A stretch of 42,205 nucleotides of DNA from Planctomycetota bacterium (GTDB taxonomy: Bacteria; Planctomycetota; Planctomycetia; Isosphaerales; Isosphaeraceae): contig JAJYWB010000058.1 of NCBI GenBank assembly GCA_021791715.1, forward strand, positions 1 through 42,205, read 5' to 3'. Below, one piece after another: positions 8,928 to 17,730 of this stretch. The notes under the pieces were generated by a model. The model ran no database searches. It was not told the origin of the DNA and saw nothing but the letters and a program-made list of their open reading frames with translations. The stretch's first letter is position 1, and the number at the start of each line of letters is the position of its first letter. Both the position numbers and the translations under genes were made by a program.

Positions 8928-10445
8928 ATGGCTCGTTGGTTTGTCGATCGTTTCGCCCAAACGGGCATCCCCTCGGTCAGCCTTCGCCAATTGCTTCCCG
9001 GAGCTCGGTTCGTCGGTTGCCCGGACCTGATCGTCTCGGGATGCTCTGCGGACAGCCGGAGGATCGAGCCTGGACAGGTTTACATTGCGATCCGAGGCGA
9101 GCGAACCGACGGTCACGATCAGATCGCCAAGGCGCTCGATCGGGGCGCGTCGGGGGTCGTCGTCGATCGGTTCTGCGAGTCGGCGGGACCCGTTCAGATC
9201 GTCGTCTCCGACACGCGTTCGGCTTACGGCAGGATTTGCCAGGCGTTGGCGGGGGATCCGTCGCGCCGGCTCAAGCTGATCGCGGTATCCGGGCTTTCGA
9301 GCGCCGAGACGGCGAGCGTCTTCCTGCGATCGATTTTCGAGGCTTCAGGGCGACGTTACGGATACGTGGGCCGCGACGGCTGGTTCGACGGTCGATCGCG
9401 TTTGCCCGTCGCCCCGCCCCCCTGGAAGCCCGAAGTCTGGGCGCGGATGCTCGCCCGGATGGTTGAAAACGAATGCGAAGGCGCTGTTTTGCTCGTTTCA
9501 TCAGAAACGCTTGAGAATCGATTGATTGAAGGCGTGACTCTCGATCGCGCCGTGGTGACCGATCTTTCGACGGGTTCTCCCGTTCGCGGCGAAACGTTGC
9601 GGTTGGAACGGATGAGGCACGCGCGGCTGGTTCGGATGGTCGCCCCCGACGGAGCGGCGATCGTCGCCGCCGACGATCCCGAGGTCGAGATTCTTGGGGG
9701 CGTGAATCTCGAAGCCGAACGCGTGACGTTCGGCCTCTTCGCACCGGCCGATTACTCCGCCAAGATCGAAACCGCCGACGCACGGGGGTCGCGTTTGATC
9801 GTCAAAGAAACAAACATTGAATCGCATGTTCATCTTAAGTTGGCGGGCGCGGGGCGGCTGCCCGCGGCGGTCGCGGCTTACGCGGCGGCCCGCTCTTCGG
9901 GCGTTTCGGTCGAACCGATCGTCGCCGGAATCGAGGCGGTCGATCGGGTTCCGGGACGATTTGAACCGATCCAAGAAGGCCAAGATTTTCCTGTGTGGAT
10001 CGAGGCGATCGATTCGACGCGCGACCTCAAGCTCGCGTTTCGGTCGATGCGGGCGATCGTATCGGGCAAAATCCGCTGCGTCCTCGGACCCGACGTCGCC
10101 GCGACGACGGCGGGTCGACGTTCGTCGGCCAGGATCGCGGGGCGATACGCCGATCATTTGATTTTGACGAGCGATTTGTTGCAAACGCGATCGATCGAGG
10201 ATTGGCCGACGATTTGGGGGTCGATGTTCGATTCGGCGGCGACGATCGAGCACGAACCGCGCCGCGCCGCGGCGATCGAGAAGGCGATCGACTCGGCCGA
10301 ATCGACCGACGGCGTTCTGATCGTGGGGGCGCGACGCGCGATGCACGCCGATTTCTCGACCGACGCGATCGGCTCGAGCGATTTTGTCGTCGCGACTCGC
10401 GGGCTCCGTCGCTCGGCGACAACCCGACGGCGGCAAACCGCGTGA
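8928..10445 (+). CDS. MurE-like Mur ligase homologue, probably catalytically dead
   Basis: A 505-residue protein, the usual length of MurE, aligning along its whole length with the family. Domain 1 is well kept: ADSRRIEPGQVYIAIRGERTDGHD at 41-64 matches the UDP-binding DSR...PG...G...DGH pattern. Active-site motifs are all altered. The P-loop GTNGKT is SGLSSAET (121-128) with no lysine. SSHAL is SSETL (191-195). The NL..DHLD stretch is DLSTGSPV (212-219). DYAHTP is EAIDST (359-364). DNPR is DLLQ (416-419). GKGHE is GARRA (467-471). The structural VPGRFE (341-346) remains. It therefore looks like a folded pseudoenzyme that may bind a UDP-MurNAc precursor but should not ligate. The start is set by GGAGG at 8914-8918. 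It is not a decaying pseudogene: the frame is intact and coding bias is maintained. Confidence 0.85.
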   Translation: MARWFVDRFAQTGIPSVSLRQLLPGARFVGCPDLIVSGCSADSRRIEPGQVYIAIRGERTDGHDQIAKALDRGASGVVVDRFCESAGPVQIVVSDTRSAYGRICQALAGDPSRRLKLIAVSGLSSAETASVFLRSIFEASGRRYGYVGRDGWFDGRSRLPVAPPPWKPEVWARMLARMVENECEGAVLLVSSETLENRLIEGVTLDRAVVTDLSTGSPVRGETLRLERMRHARLVRMVAPDGAAIVAADDPEVEILGGVNLEAERVTFGLFAPADYSAKIETADARGSRLIVKETNIESHVHLKLAGAGRLPAAVAAYAAARSSGVSVEPIVAGIEAVDRVPGRFEPIQEGQDFPVWIEAIDSTRDLKLAFRSMRAIVSGKIRCVLGPDVAATTAGRRSSARIAGRYADHLILTSDLLQTRSIEDWPTIWGSMFDSAATIEHEPRRAAAIEKAIDSAESTDGVLIVGARRAMHADFSTDAIGSSDFVVATRGLRRSATTRRRQTA

Positions 10446-10590
10446 ATCGTCGGCTCGCGCCGAATCAACTTGAATCCCGAGACGACGCCGCATCGCCCGC
10501 TCCGAGGGGCTAGAATCGTCGACTCGCGCTGAATACGCGTGAATCGTCGGATCGCGCCCAATCAACGTGAATCGGGACTCGAGCTAAATT
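10444..10590. repeat. Imperfect 28-bp repeats
   Basis: A unit beginning GAATCGTCGG(C/A)TCGCGC recurs at 10444, 10513 and 10541, with a degenerate fourth copy at 10569. The last three are in tandem with a period of 28 bp. It lies between the convergent ends of the MurE-like and DUF2784 genes and spans the former's stop codon. No T-tract is present, so a role as terminator is not shown. Confidence 0.6.
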
Positions 10591-10620
10591 AACTATTAAA
10601 AATATGATATAATATCTGAA

Positions 10621-11040
10621 TCAGGCGGCGTTCGACGAGCGGGATTCGAGTCGCCGCTCGGCGAGGGCTCGTCGATCTTTGCGGTAACCGATCGCCGCGG
10701 CGGCGACGACGCACGAGAAAACCGCGATCGTGATTCGATCCGAGGTACGTCGCGATAATTCGATCCCGATAACATGGTGAATCAGCAGTTGTACGTATGA
10801 AGATTCAGGATCATTCACGCCGAGCGCGCGGCGAACGCGGAAATGCCAATCGGTGCATAAACAGTAACCCCAACCGTAAAACGCTCCCAGAACGAACCAG
10901 GAAAACGCGGTGAGAGCGACGGTGATCCGATGAATCGGCCGCGTCTCGCGCCGCGCCCAGCCGATCAGGTTGAACGCGATCCAGATCGTGTGGAAGGCGA
11001 AGAAAAGCTTGTCCAGAATGCGCAGCGTGATTTCCGACAT
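10621..11040 (-). CDS. DUF2784-like membrane protein
   Basis: 139 residues with about four hydrophobic segments. The first (FFAFHTIWIAFNLIGW) and second (ITVALTAFSWFVLGAFYGWG) are followed by YCLCTDWHFRVRRALG. This matches the DUF2784 pattern of a small membrane protein with a conserved GYC..T.W...LR motif after its second membrane segment. A later hydrophobic helix (ITIAVFSCVVAAAAIGY) precedes a basic C-terminus. Function unknown. The ATG start at 11040 is preceded by GGACGG. The gene is divergent from mutL, sharing a 214-bp upstream region with no clear operator. Confidence 0.7.
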   Translation of the reverse strand: MSEITLRILDKLFFAFHTIWIAFNLIGWARRETRPIHRITVALTAFSWFVLGAFYGWGYCLCTDWHFRVRRALGVNDPESSYVQLLIHHVIGIELSRRTSDRITIAVFSCVVAAAAIGYRKDRRALAERRLESRSSNAA

Positions 11041-11254
11041 ACCGTCCGATCGTAATCGCGATCGTCGCGATGATAAAGGGACGGCGGCGAATCTCTCTCC
11101 GCGGACTGATTATCATTAAATATTTATGTTTATGTAAGTGCTTGCGTTCAAGATCGCGGGTTCGGATCGCGGTGGGATCGCAAACCGCTTTCTATACGAA
11201 AGATCAGCGATTATAATGCGATCGGATTCGAGTTTCGCGGAGGGATGAAGCGCG

Positions 11255-13372
11255 ATGGGGATTATCAATCGACTGCCGGCCTCGGTGATCAATCAGATCG
11301 CCGCGGGCGAGGTGATCGAACGGCCTGCTTCGGCGGTGAAAGAGCTTCTTGAGAACGCGATCGACGCGGGGGCGACGCGGATCGACGTCGCGGTCGAGCG
11401 CGGAGGGAAGGATCTGATCCGGATCGCCGACGACGGTAAGGGAATCGATCCCGACGATCTCCCCGTCGCGTTCGAGCCGCACGCGACGAGCAAGCTGAAA
11501 GACGCCGACGACCTGGCAAGGATCGCCACGCTCGGCTTTCGCGGCGAGGCGCTCGCCGCGCTCGCCGAGATCTCCCGCACGCGCTGTCAATCGCGACCGC
11601 GCGACGCCGAAACGGGCGCCGAGATCACGATCGAGGGGGGAGTCGCGGGACCGGTTCGCGAGTGCGGTTGCCCGACCGGAACCGTGATCGAGGTGCGAAA
11701 TCTCTTTTTCAACACCCCCGTTCGCCGCGCATTTTTGCGATCCGATTCGACCGAGGCGGGACACGTCGCCGAAACGTTCGCACGTGTCGCGCTCGCTCAC
11801 CCTTCGATTCGATTCACCTTCCGATCGGGGGGGAAGCTCGTTCACGATCTCCCCGCGGTGGCGGGAATTCGCGAGCGGATCTCGGTGTTTCACGGCCGCG
11901 AACTCGCCGATTCGCTGCTTTGGGTCGAGTCCGATTTCGGCCCGTGTCGGCTTTGGGGTTACGTGTGTCACCCGACGCAAAGTCGCACGAGCAATAAAAG
12001 CCAATATTTGTTCATAGGCGGCAGGTATGTGCGCGATCGATCGTTGAGCCACGCGCTCGCCGAGGCTTATCGCGGGCTTTTGATGACGGGACGCGTTCCC
12101 GTCGCGTATTTATTTCTGGAAATCCCTCCCGACGAGATCGACGTCAACGTTCATCCCACCAAGATGGAGGTTCGCTTCAAAGACGGGCAGTCGATCTATT
12201 CTCATATGCTCGCCGCGATTCGTCGTACTTTTTTGGCGAGCGACCTGCACGCCAAACTGCAACCCCCCGACGAGAAAACGTTCCGCAAGATGCGCGAAGA
12301 AGCCGCTGCGAACGCGCAGGCGAACGCGGGATATGTCGCGCCCTCATACGGCGGCTCGGCGATGGGATACGGTTCGCCGGTCGAGCCGAGGGTCGTTCCG
12401 GTCGACGATCGACCGCTCGACGAACCGCTTTCACGCGATCAGGTGAACACATGGTTTAAAGCTCCGGCTCCGGCGGCGCCCAGGCTTCCCTCGCCCGACG
12501 CTGGGCCTTTCGGGGCGCGCCCCGAGCCGTCGTGGGCGAAGTCGCTCCCTCCCGCGGGGGCGATCGACCCGGCCGTTGATTTCGACGAGTTCGCGCCCGC
12601 GGCGCCCCGATCGAACGCGAATTTCGACGCGCGATTAAGCGGATCAATCGAGCGCGGCGAGTTTGATATCGGCGCTTCGAGCCCGCGAGAATCGTCGGCG
12701 GTTCGAGACGAATCGGAGTCTTTCGGTCCGATCGTCGACGACGGCGATCGATCGAGAACCCGCGACGACGAACGTCGGTTATTGGTCGCCGACCGCGATG
12801 AATCGATCCGTGCGATCCAGTTACATGATAGTTATTTAGTCGCCGAGACGTCCGAGGGGATGGTTGTGATCGATCAGCACGCGCTCCATGAGCGGATCCT
12901 TTACGAGGAATTGCGGGGTCGAATCGAGCGCGGAGGGATTGAATCGCAGCGGTTGCTCGTCCCTGAACCGGTCGAGCTTTCGGCCTCGGACGCGGCGCTT
13001 GTTATGGAGCGGAGCGAGGCGTTGGGTCGATTGGGGATCGAGATCGAGCCCTTCGGCGGCGATACGCTTTTGATTCAAAGCGTTCCGGCGATGTTGCCGA
13101 ACGTCGATCCCGGGCGATTGCTGAGGGATCTGGTCGATCTGTTTCGCGCCAAGCCGTTACCGCCGACTCGAGACGCGGTTCTCGAAGAGATATTAAGTAT
13201 GATCGCGTGTAAGGCCGCGGTGAAGGCGGGGAATCCGCTTTCGGCGCCCGAGATCGAGGCGTTGTTGAAGCGACGGCATCTGGCGGCGGATTCGCATCAT
13301 TGCCCTCACGGCAGGCCGACGGCGCTCGTCTTCACGCGATCCGAACTTGAACGGCAATTCGGCAGGACCTAA
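11255..13372 (+). CDS. mutL: DNA mismatch repair endonuclease MutL
   Basis: A 705-residue MutL. The GHKL ATPase N-terminus has IAAGEVIERPASAVKELLEN (15-34), ATSK at 77-80 and GFRGEAL at 94-100. The C-terminal domain carries the latent endonuclease signature DQHALHERILYE (540-551, form DQHAx2Ex4E), ACKAAVKAG (651-659) and CPHGRP (683-688). It should nick the discontinuous strand after MutS recognition, as in bacteria lacking MutH. The linker (about 340-510) is long, low-complexity and Pro/Ala/Arg/Asp-rich, making the protein longer than the usual 600-650 residues. GGAGGG at 11239-11244 supports the ATG at 11255. No mutS is in the window. Confidence 0.97.
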   Translation: MGIINRLPASVINQIAAGEVIERPASAVKELLENAIDAGATRIDVAVERGGKDLIRIADDGKGIDPDDLPVAFEPHATSKLKDADDLARIATLGFRGEALAALAEISRTRCQSRPRDAETGAEITIEGGVAGPVRECGCPTGTVIEVRNLFFNTPVRRAFLRSDSTEAGHVAETFARVALAHPSIRFTFRSGGKLVHDLPAVAGIRERISVFHGRELADSLLWVESDFGPCRLWGYVCHPTQSRTSNKSQYLFIGGRYVRDRSLSHALAEAYRGLLMTGRVPVAYLFLEIPPDEIDVNVHPTKMEVRFKDGQSIYSHMLAAIRRTFLASDLHAKLQPPDEKTFRKMREEAAANAQANAGYVAPSYGGSAMGYGSPVEPRVVPVDDRPLDEPLSRDQVNTWFKAPAPAAPRLPSPDAGPFGARPEPSWAKSLPPAGAIDPAVDFDEFAPAAPRSNANFDARLSGSIERGEFDIGASSPRESSAVRDESESFGPIVDDGDRSRTRDDERRLLVADRDESIRAIQLHDSYLVAETSEGMVVIDQHALHERILYEELRGRIERGGIESQRLLVPEPVELSASDAALVMERSEALGRLGIEIEPFGGDTLLIQSVPAMLPNVDPGRLLRDLVDLFRAKPLPPTRDAVLEEILSMIACKAAVKAGNPLSAPEIEALLKRRHLAADSHHCPHGRPTALVFTRSELERQFGRT

Positions 13373-13453
13373 ATCATCGTGCGATTTCAAAAGTAACTGA
13401 ATAAGCATGTAGCGACATAATAATATTTTGTGTCTTTGTGGCGGGATTGGTTA

Positions 13454-14011
13454 TCACGGGCGGAAGATTTGATCGATTTCGATCGTCCAACCGGGAACGG
13501 CGGGTTCGGCGTCGGCGATTTCTCCGGCTCCGAAAGAGCGAGGGGGATCGTTTGAATCGGCTTGATAGCGATGGACGATTTTGGCGATCGGATCGACGTC
13601 CCAGACGACGAGGGTTCCGGCTTCGAAGTAATCGGCTCTTTTGTCTTCGGCCTCGGCGGAGGGTCCGTAATCTCCTTTAATGCGAACCTCGACGGCGAAC
13701 GTCGGGGCTTCGTGGATGAAATCCATCAAGTCGCTCGGCAATTCGCCCGCGTGGAACGAGGCGTCGGGGGAGAATGTTTGACGACCTGTAGAGAGTTCCG
13801 AGACCGCGAAGCCAACGTTATCGGGCAAAGCCACTCCGGCTCGCGTCTTGACCGCGTAGTCGTCGAGAGATCGATAAATCCGTCCCGCGACTTGTCCGGG
13901 AAAAAAGCCGGTGGGCATGAGCTCGACGACTCTTCCCCCAATCAATTCCGCCTTTTGCTTCACTCGGCGAAGATCGTCGAGGGTCGCTTGTGATTGCGTT
14001 TTGACGGGCAT
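13454..14011 (-). CDS. Uma2-family nuclease-like protein
   Basis: 185 residues of the Uma2 (DUF820) family, with a PD-(D/E)xK-like fold. Visible family marks are an N-terminal alpha-beta region with ELIGGRVVELMPTG, SPDASF at about 80-85, the strand-borne FAVEVRIKGD (about 104-113) and KRADYFEAGTLVVWDVDP (about 123-140). The Asp of SPD, the Glu of VEV and the following Lys would be the metal-site residues. The family is massively expanded in planctomycetes and cyanobacteria, but its biological role is not established. The gene converges on mutL (81-bp gap). The ATG is at 14011. Confidence 0.88.
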   Translation of the reverse strand: MPVKTQSQATLDDLRRVKQKAELIGGRVVELMPTGFFPGQVAGRIYRSLDDYAVKTRAGVALPDNVGFAVSELSTGRQTFSPDASFHAGELPSDLMDFIHEAPTFAVEVRIKGDYGPSAEAEDKRADYFEAGTLVVWDVDPIAKIVHRYQADSNDPPRSFGAGEIADAEPAVPGWTIEIDQIFRP

Positions 14012-14077
14012 GGACAGACGTTCCAGTCAAGGGCTCCCGATCGAATTGATCGAGAAATGATTGCAAGAAAAACAACG

Positions 14078-14102
14078 GAAAGCGGTTTGAAGAACCGCTC
14101 TC
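14078..14102. other. Stem-loop
   Basis: AGCGGTT (14081-14087) and AACCGCT (14093-14099) form an exact 7-bp stem with a 5-nt loop, extendable to 10 bp with one mismatch. It lies upstream of the Uma2 gene and has no T-run. It may be an operator-like palindrome or a transcript structure. Confidence 0.35.
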
Positions 14103-14287
14103 AATTCAAAGGTCGCAACGGTATTATACCAAGTCCGACGTTCGGTCACGATATCGGAATCGAGACGTCGGAAGTGATTTCAAAGTTTTATTAATATACA
14201 AGAATACATGGAAATCTTTGTTGTTTTGGGTTACGTTTGAGCCGCGTCCTTCGATTGGTTAGAGACTTCGACCGTATCTTCCACGCG

Positions 14288-14446
14288 CCGTGCGCGTATC
14301 TTTAGATCGAACGGAAGTAGAGATTATACTAGCCCGACGCGCAATCGATGGGTCGATCAAATGATCAATCAAAAACTTCCACGATATTATCAGAAGACCC
14401 TCGCTTGCGCGTCGGGTTGGTATGATCGCGGCTCAGCCGCGTTAGG
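14288..14446 (+). repeat. Inverted-repeat element, copy 2
   Basis: Second member of the family described at 156-312, same orientation. It retains GAAGTAGAGATTATAC, the GATCAAATGATCAATC centre, the right arm GACCCTCGCTTGCGCGTCGG (from 14396) and the trailing GCGGCTCAGCCGCGTTAGG. The left arm has diverged (CTAGCCCGACGCGCAATCGA), so pairing is poorer. A further fragment resembling the left edge (ATTATACCAAGTCCGACG) occurs at about 14132-14149. The 14012-14591 gap holds this element and no gene. Confidence 0.78.
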
Positions 14447-14591
14447 TGCATGTTCTCGAAGTTTCGCTTCTTCGGGCGCTCGGGCTTGCTGAATCGGTTA
14501 GAATGAATCGGGTCGTCGATCGATAAGCCGGGAAATCGGGGAAAATGCGCGATCGCTGCGCGGTCGCCGCGGTGATGTCGGAGCCAAACGG

Positions 14592-16088
14592 ATGATTTGT
14601 GTCACGTTGGGACGGGGGCGCCATTCGGCGCTGATCGCCGAGTGGAAAGAAGCCGCCGAAGAGGGCGCCGAGCTCGTCGAGCTGCGGATCGACTGCCTGA
14701 GGCGCGAGCCCGATTTGAAGCGGATCCTCAAGGAACGGTTCACCCCGGTCGTCGTCACGGTGCGCCGAGGTTCCGACGGAGGGATCTTCCGCGGCGACGA
14801 GGAGAAACGGCAACGGATTCTTCGCGAGGCGATCGTGATGGGGGTCGATATGGTCGATCTCGAAATCGATATCGCCGACAAGATTCCCCGATTCGGCAAA
14901 ACCAAGCGCATCATTAGCTATCATAATTTCAAGCGTAATCCTTCGGATCTCGCGGATACTTTGGAGAAGGCGCGCGGGCTCGCAGCGGATTACGTCAAGT
15001 TCGCGGTTCCGGCGCCGACGCTCGACGACGCTTGCCTCGTGCTCGAGGCGATCAAGGAGTCTTCCGCCAAAGTTCCCACGATCGGCGTGGGGATGGGAGA
15101 TTCGGCGCAGTTCACTCGCATCCTCAACCGCAAATACGGATCGGCGATGACTTACGCGGGTTTCAACCCCGAACGGACGTTCGCCCCCGGAATGCCGCAA
15201 TTTTTTGATCTTAAAGACGATTATTTTTATGATCAAATCGATACGGAAACCGAAATTTACGCGGTGATCGGCGATCCGATCGGGCATTCGCTATCGCCGC
15301 CGGTGCACAACGCGGCGTTTCGGAATTTGGAGATGAACAAGGTGATGGTTCCGATCCGGATTCCGGCGGGGAAACTGAAGGAGTCGATCGGCGGGTTGCG
15401 ACGTTTGGGCGTGAAGGGGATGAGCGTGACGATTCCGCATAAAGAGTTGATGATGGAGCTTTTGACCGAGGCCGATCGAGCGGTCGATATGACGGGGGCT
15501 TGCAACACGGTCGTCTTTCGAGACGGCAAGCTGCTCGGTCATAATACCGATTATCACGCGGCGATGGATTCGCTCGAATACGCTTTTGGAGGTCGAACCG
15601 ACCCCGACGTGAGCCCGCTCTTGGATAAGCAGATTTTGATTTTGGGAGCGGGAGGGGTCGCCCGGACGCTCGCTTTCGGTTTATCGCGCCGCGGCGCCGG
15701 GGTGACGATCTGCGCGCGCGACGACGAGAAGGGCGCCAAACTCGCGTCCGAGGTCGGCTGTAGGAGCACGAGCTGGGGAATGCGAGCCGCGACTCTCGTC
15801 GACGCCATGATCAATTGCACGCCGGTCGGGATGCATCCCGACGTCGATTCGACTCCCGTCCCTCCCGCGGGTTTTCGGCCTGGGATGGTGGTGTTCGACG
15901 TCGTCTATCGCCCCGAGAACACGATGTTTCTTAAGCTCGCGCGCGATCGCGAATGCGTGACGGTTACGGGCGTTGAAATGTTCATTCAGCAGGCGGCGAA
16001 GCAATTCGAGCTGTATACGGGAATGCCGGCGCCGCTCGAGACAATGCGTTCCACGTTTCGCCGCAAGATCGGAGCGGCGCAACTGTGA
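14592..16088 (+). CDS. aroDE: Fused 3-dehydroquinate dehydratase / shikimate dehydrogenase
   Basis: 498 residues joining two shikimate-pathway enzymes. Residues 1-215 are a type I 3-dehydroquinate dehydratase: VELRIDCL (29-36), the catalytic His in IISYHNF (His111) and the Schiff-base lysine in YVKFAVPA (Lys136). Residues 221-498 are NADP-dependent shikimate dehydrogenase: GDPIGHSLSP (227-236), the catalytic Lys in PHKE (Lys284), NTD with Asp320, and the Rossmann GAGGVAR (352-358). The fusion would carry out two consecutive steps, 3-dehydroquinate to shikimate. GGAG at 14580-14583 supports the ATG. The stop overlaps the GTG of shikimate kinase as GTGA, so the next step is coupled in translation. 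All catalytic residues are present. Confidence 0.95.
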   Translation: MICVTLGRGRHSALIAEWKEAAEEGAELVELRIDCLRREPDLKRILKERFTPVVVTVRRGSDGGIFRGDEEKRQRILREAIVMGVDMVDLEIDIADKIPRFGKTKRIISYHNFKRNPSDLADTLEKARGLAADYVKFAVPAPTLDDACLVLEAIKESSAKVPTIGVGMGDSAQFTRILNRKYGSAMTYAGFNPERTFAPGMPQFFDLKDDYFYDQIDTETEIYAVIGDPIGHSLSPPVHNAAFRNLEMNKVMVPIRIPAGKLKESIGGLRRLGVKGMSVTIPHKELMMELLTEADRAVDMTGACNTVVFRDGKLLGHNTDYHAAMDSLEYAFGGRTDPDVSPLLDKQILILGAGGVARTLAFGLSRRGAGVTICARDDEKGAKLASEVGCRSTSWGMRAATLVDAMINCTPVGMHPDVDSTPVPPAGFRPGMVVFDVVYRPENTMFLKLARDRECVTVTGVEMFIQQAAKQFELYTGMPAPLETMRSTFRRKIGAAQL

Positions 16089-16657
16089 GCCGAGCGAACG
16101 ACGGGCGAATCCCGGGGATCTCGTTGATCGGCCTGCGCGGGTCGGGGAAGACGACCGTCGGCGAGCGACTGGCGCGAAAGCTCGATCGCGATTTTATCGA
16201 TCTGGATCTTTTGATAACCTTGAGCGAGCGAAAGTCGATCCGGTCGATCTTCGACGAATCGGGCGAAAGCGGTTTCCGCGATATCGAGGAAAACGCGCTC
16301 GCCGCCTTGGTCGAGCACGCGCACGGATCAATCATCGCGACGGGAGGGGGGGCGATTTTACGCGAGTCGAATCGCGATCGATTGAGGCGTCATGGGGCGG
16401 TCGTTTGGCTTTCGGCGGGGATCGATACGATCCGCCGCAGGCTCGCCGCGCGGAGCTCCGAGGTCGACGACCGTCCTCCCCTCACCCCTTTGGGAACGCT
16501 CGACGAGCTTGAAGCGATCCTCGTCGAACGTGCTCCGATTTATCAAGAACTCGCCGATTTCACCATGCCGGCCGACGATCTCGACGCCGAACGAATCGCG
16601 AGCGAAATCGTCGCGTGGTGGGGCGAAGGTTCGTTCCGACGGGAGCCGAAGCCGTGA
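16085..16657 (+). CDS. aroK: Shikimate kinase
   Basis: 190 residues. The P-loop GLRGSGKTT is at 16-24. The acidic DLDLLI at 39-44 and the FRDIEE stretch (64-69) fit shikimate binding. ATGGGA at 85-90 is the second substrate loop. RPPLTP at 130-135 is the lid region. It phosphorylates shikimate at the 3-hydroxyl using ATP, directly following the reactions of the fused upstream enzyme. The GTG start overlaps the aroDE stop by 4 bp. Its own TGA shares one base with the ATG of the prepilin peptidase gene. Confidence 0.95.
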   Translation: MSRANDGRIPGISLIGLRGSGKTTVGERLARKLDRDFIDLDLLITLSERKSIRSIFDESGESGFRDIEENALAALVEHAHGSIIATGGGAILRESNRDRLRRHGAVVWLSAGIDTIRRRLAARSSEVDDRPPLTPLGTLDELEAILVERAPIYQELADFTMPADDLDAERIASEIVAWWGEGSFRREPKP

Positions 16658-17586
16658 TGTGGGCCGTCACTTTAACCCTGGGTTTCATCGTGATCGCGAT
16701 CGGCGCGACCGTCGGCAGTTTTATCAACGTGTGCATATATCGAATTCCGTGGCAAAAGAGCGTGATCTGGCCCGCTTCGCACTGTCCCAAGTGTTTAGAG
16801 CCGATCGAGCCGCGGGATAATATTCCGATGTTGAGCCGGATGTTTTTGGGAGGGGCTTGCAGGCGATGCGGTCTGCCGATCTCGTTCCGATATTCGCTTG
16901 TGGAATTGTTAACGACATGTTTGTTTGTTTTGGCGTATTGCGTCGACGTCGTGATTCCCAATCTCGATCGGTACGGATCGGTTCCGATCGACGATTTGAT
17001 TCGGTTGACGTACGACGCGACTTTGATCGCGTTTTTGATCGTCGCGACGTTCATCGATTTTGATTTGACGGTGATACCCGATCAGGTGACGATAACAGGA
17101 ATGTTTATCGGGATCGTCGGCGGGGCTTGGCTGCCGACGATACGACCGGCGCCTTCGCACGCGATCACGCACGCCGACGGCTTTTGGTTCGGGGTGATCG
17201 GGCTCGTCGTGGGAGGGGGGATGACTCTCACGGTTCGGACGTTGGGTTCGCTCTTCTTTCGCAAGGAAGCGTTGGGATTCGGCGACGTGACGTTAATGGC
17301 GATGATCGGTTCGTTCCTCGGCTGGCAGTTCTCGATTCTAACGTTTTTCCTCGGCGCTTTTCTCGGTCTTTTCCACGCGATCGGTAAAATCTTCATTTTG
17401 ATCGGAAAATGGTGGTCGGGGATCCAATCAAAAGGGTCGGATCACGAACTCGCTTTTGGGCCTTATTTGAGCATGGCGGCGATTATATTACTGTTATGCC
17501 GAAAACCTCTGTGGAACGGTTGGGGAGACGAACTCTTTCGTAATCTTTCCGTGGTATTCTGGTATTTGTTGGGAATGGACTCCTGA
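16657..17586 (+). CDS. Prepilin peptidase, A24 family
   Basis: 309 residues from the ATG at 16657; the in-frame start at 16615 lies inside aroK and is less likely. An N-terminal membrane helix is followed by the cytoplasmic zinc-type module CPKC...CRRC (Cys43, 46, 68, 71) of the N-methylation domain. Several more membrane helices follow. The aspartyl protease residues are in FIDFDLTVIPD (Asp134 or Asp136) and GFGD (Asp210). A late ELAFGPYLSMAA motif is family-typical. It cleaves and methylates type IV pilin-like precursors at the inner membrane. Placement in the aro operon, with a TGATG junction, means it is co-expressed with biosynthetic genes, not with a pilus cluster. Confidence 0.93.
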   Translation: MWAVTLTLGFIVIAIGATVGSFINVCIYRIPWQKSVIWPASHCPKCLEPIEPRDNIPMLSRMFLGGACRRCGLPISFRYSLVELLTTCLFVLAYCVDVVIPNLDRYGSVPIDDLIRLTYDATLIAFLIVATFIDFDLTVIPDQVTITGMFIGIVGGAWLPTIRPAPSHAITHADGFWFGVIGLVVGGGMTLTVRTLGSLFFRKEALGFGDVTLMAMIGSFLGWQFSILTFFLGAFLGLFHAIGKIFILIGKWWSGIQSKGSDHELAFGPYLSMAAIILLLCRKPLWNGWGDELFRNLSVVFWYLLGMDS

Positions 17587-17730
17587 TTCGAGGAATCTCG
17601 CGGTTCGGCGGGCGCGGAACAAGCCGAGCGCGATCGAACGGATCGATCGGAATTCGAAGGACGTGCGCCTCGCTTTTCCCCCCTTCGGTCGCGCGCTCGA
17701 CACGGACCGTCACTCACAAGGGAGCGTGTT

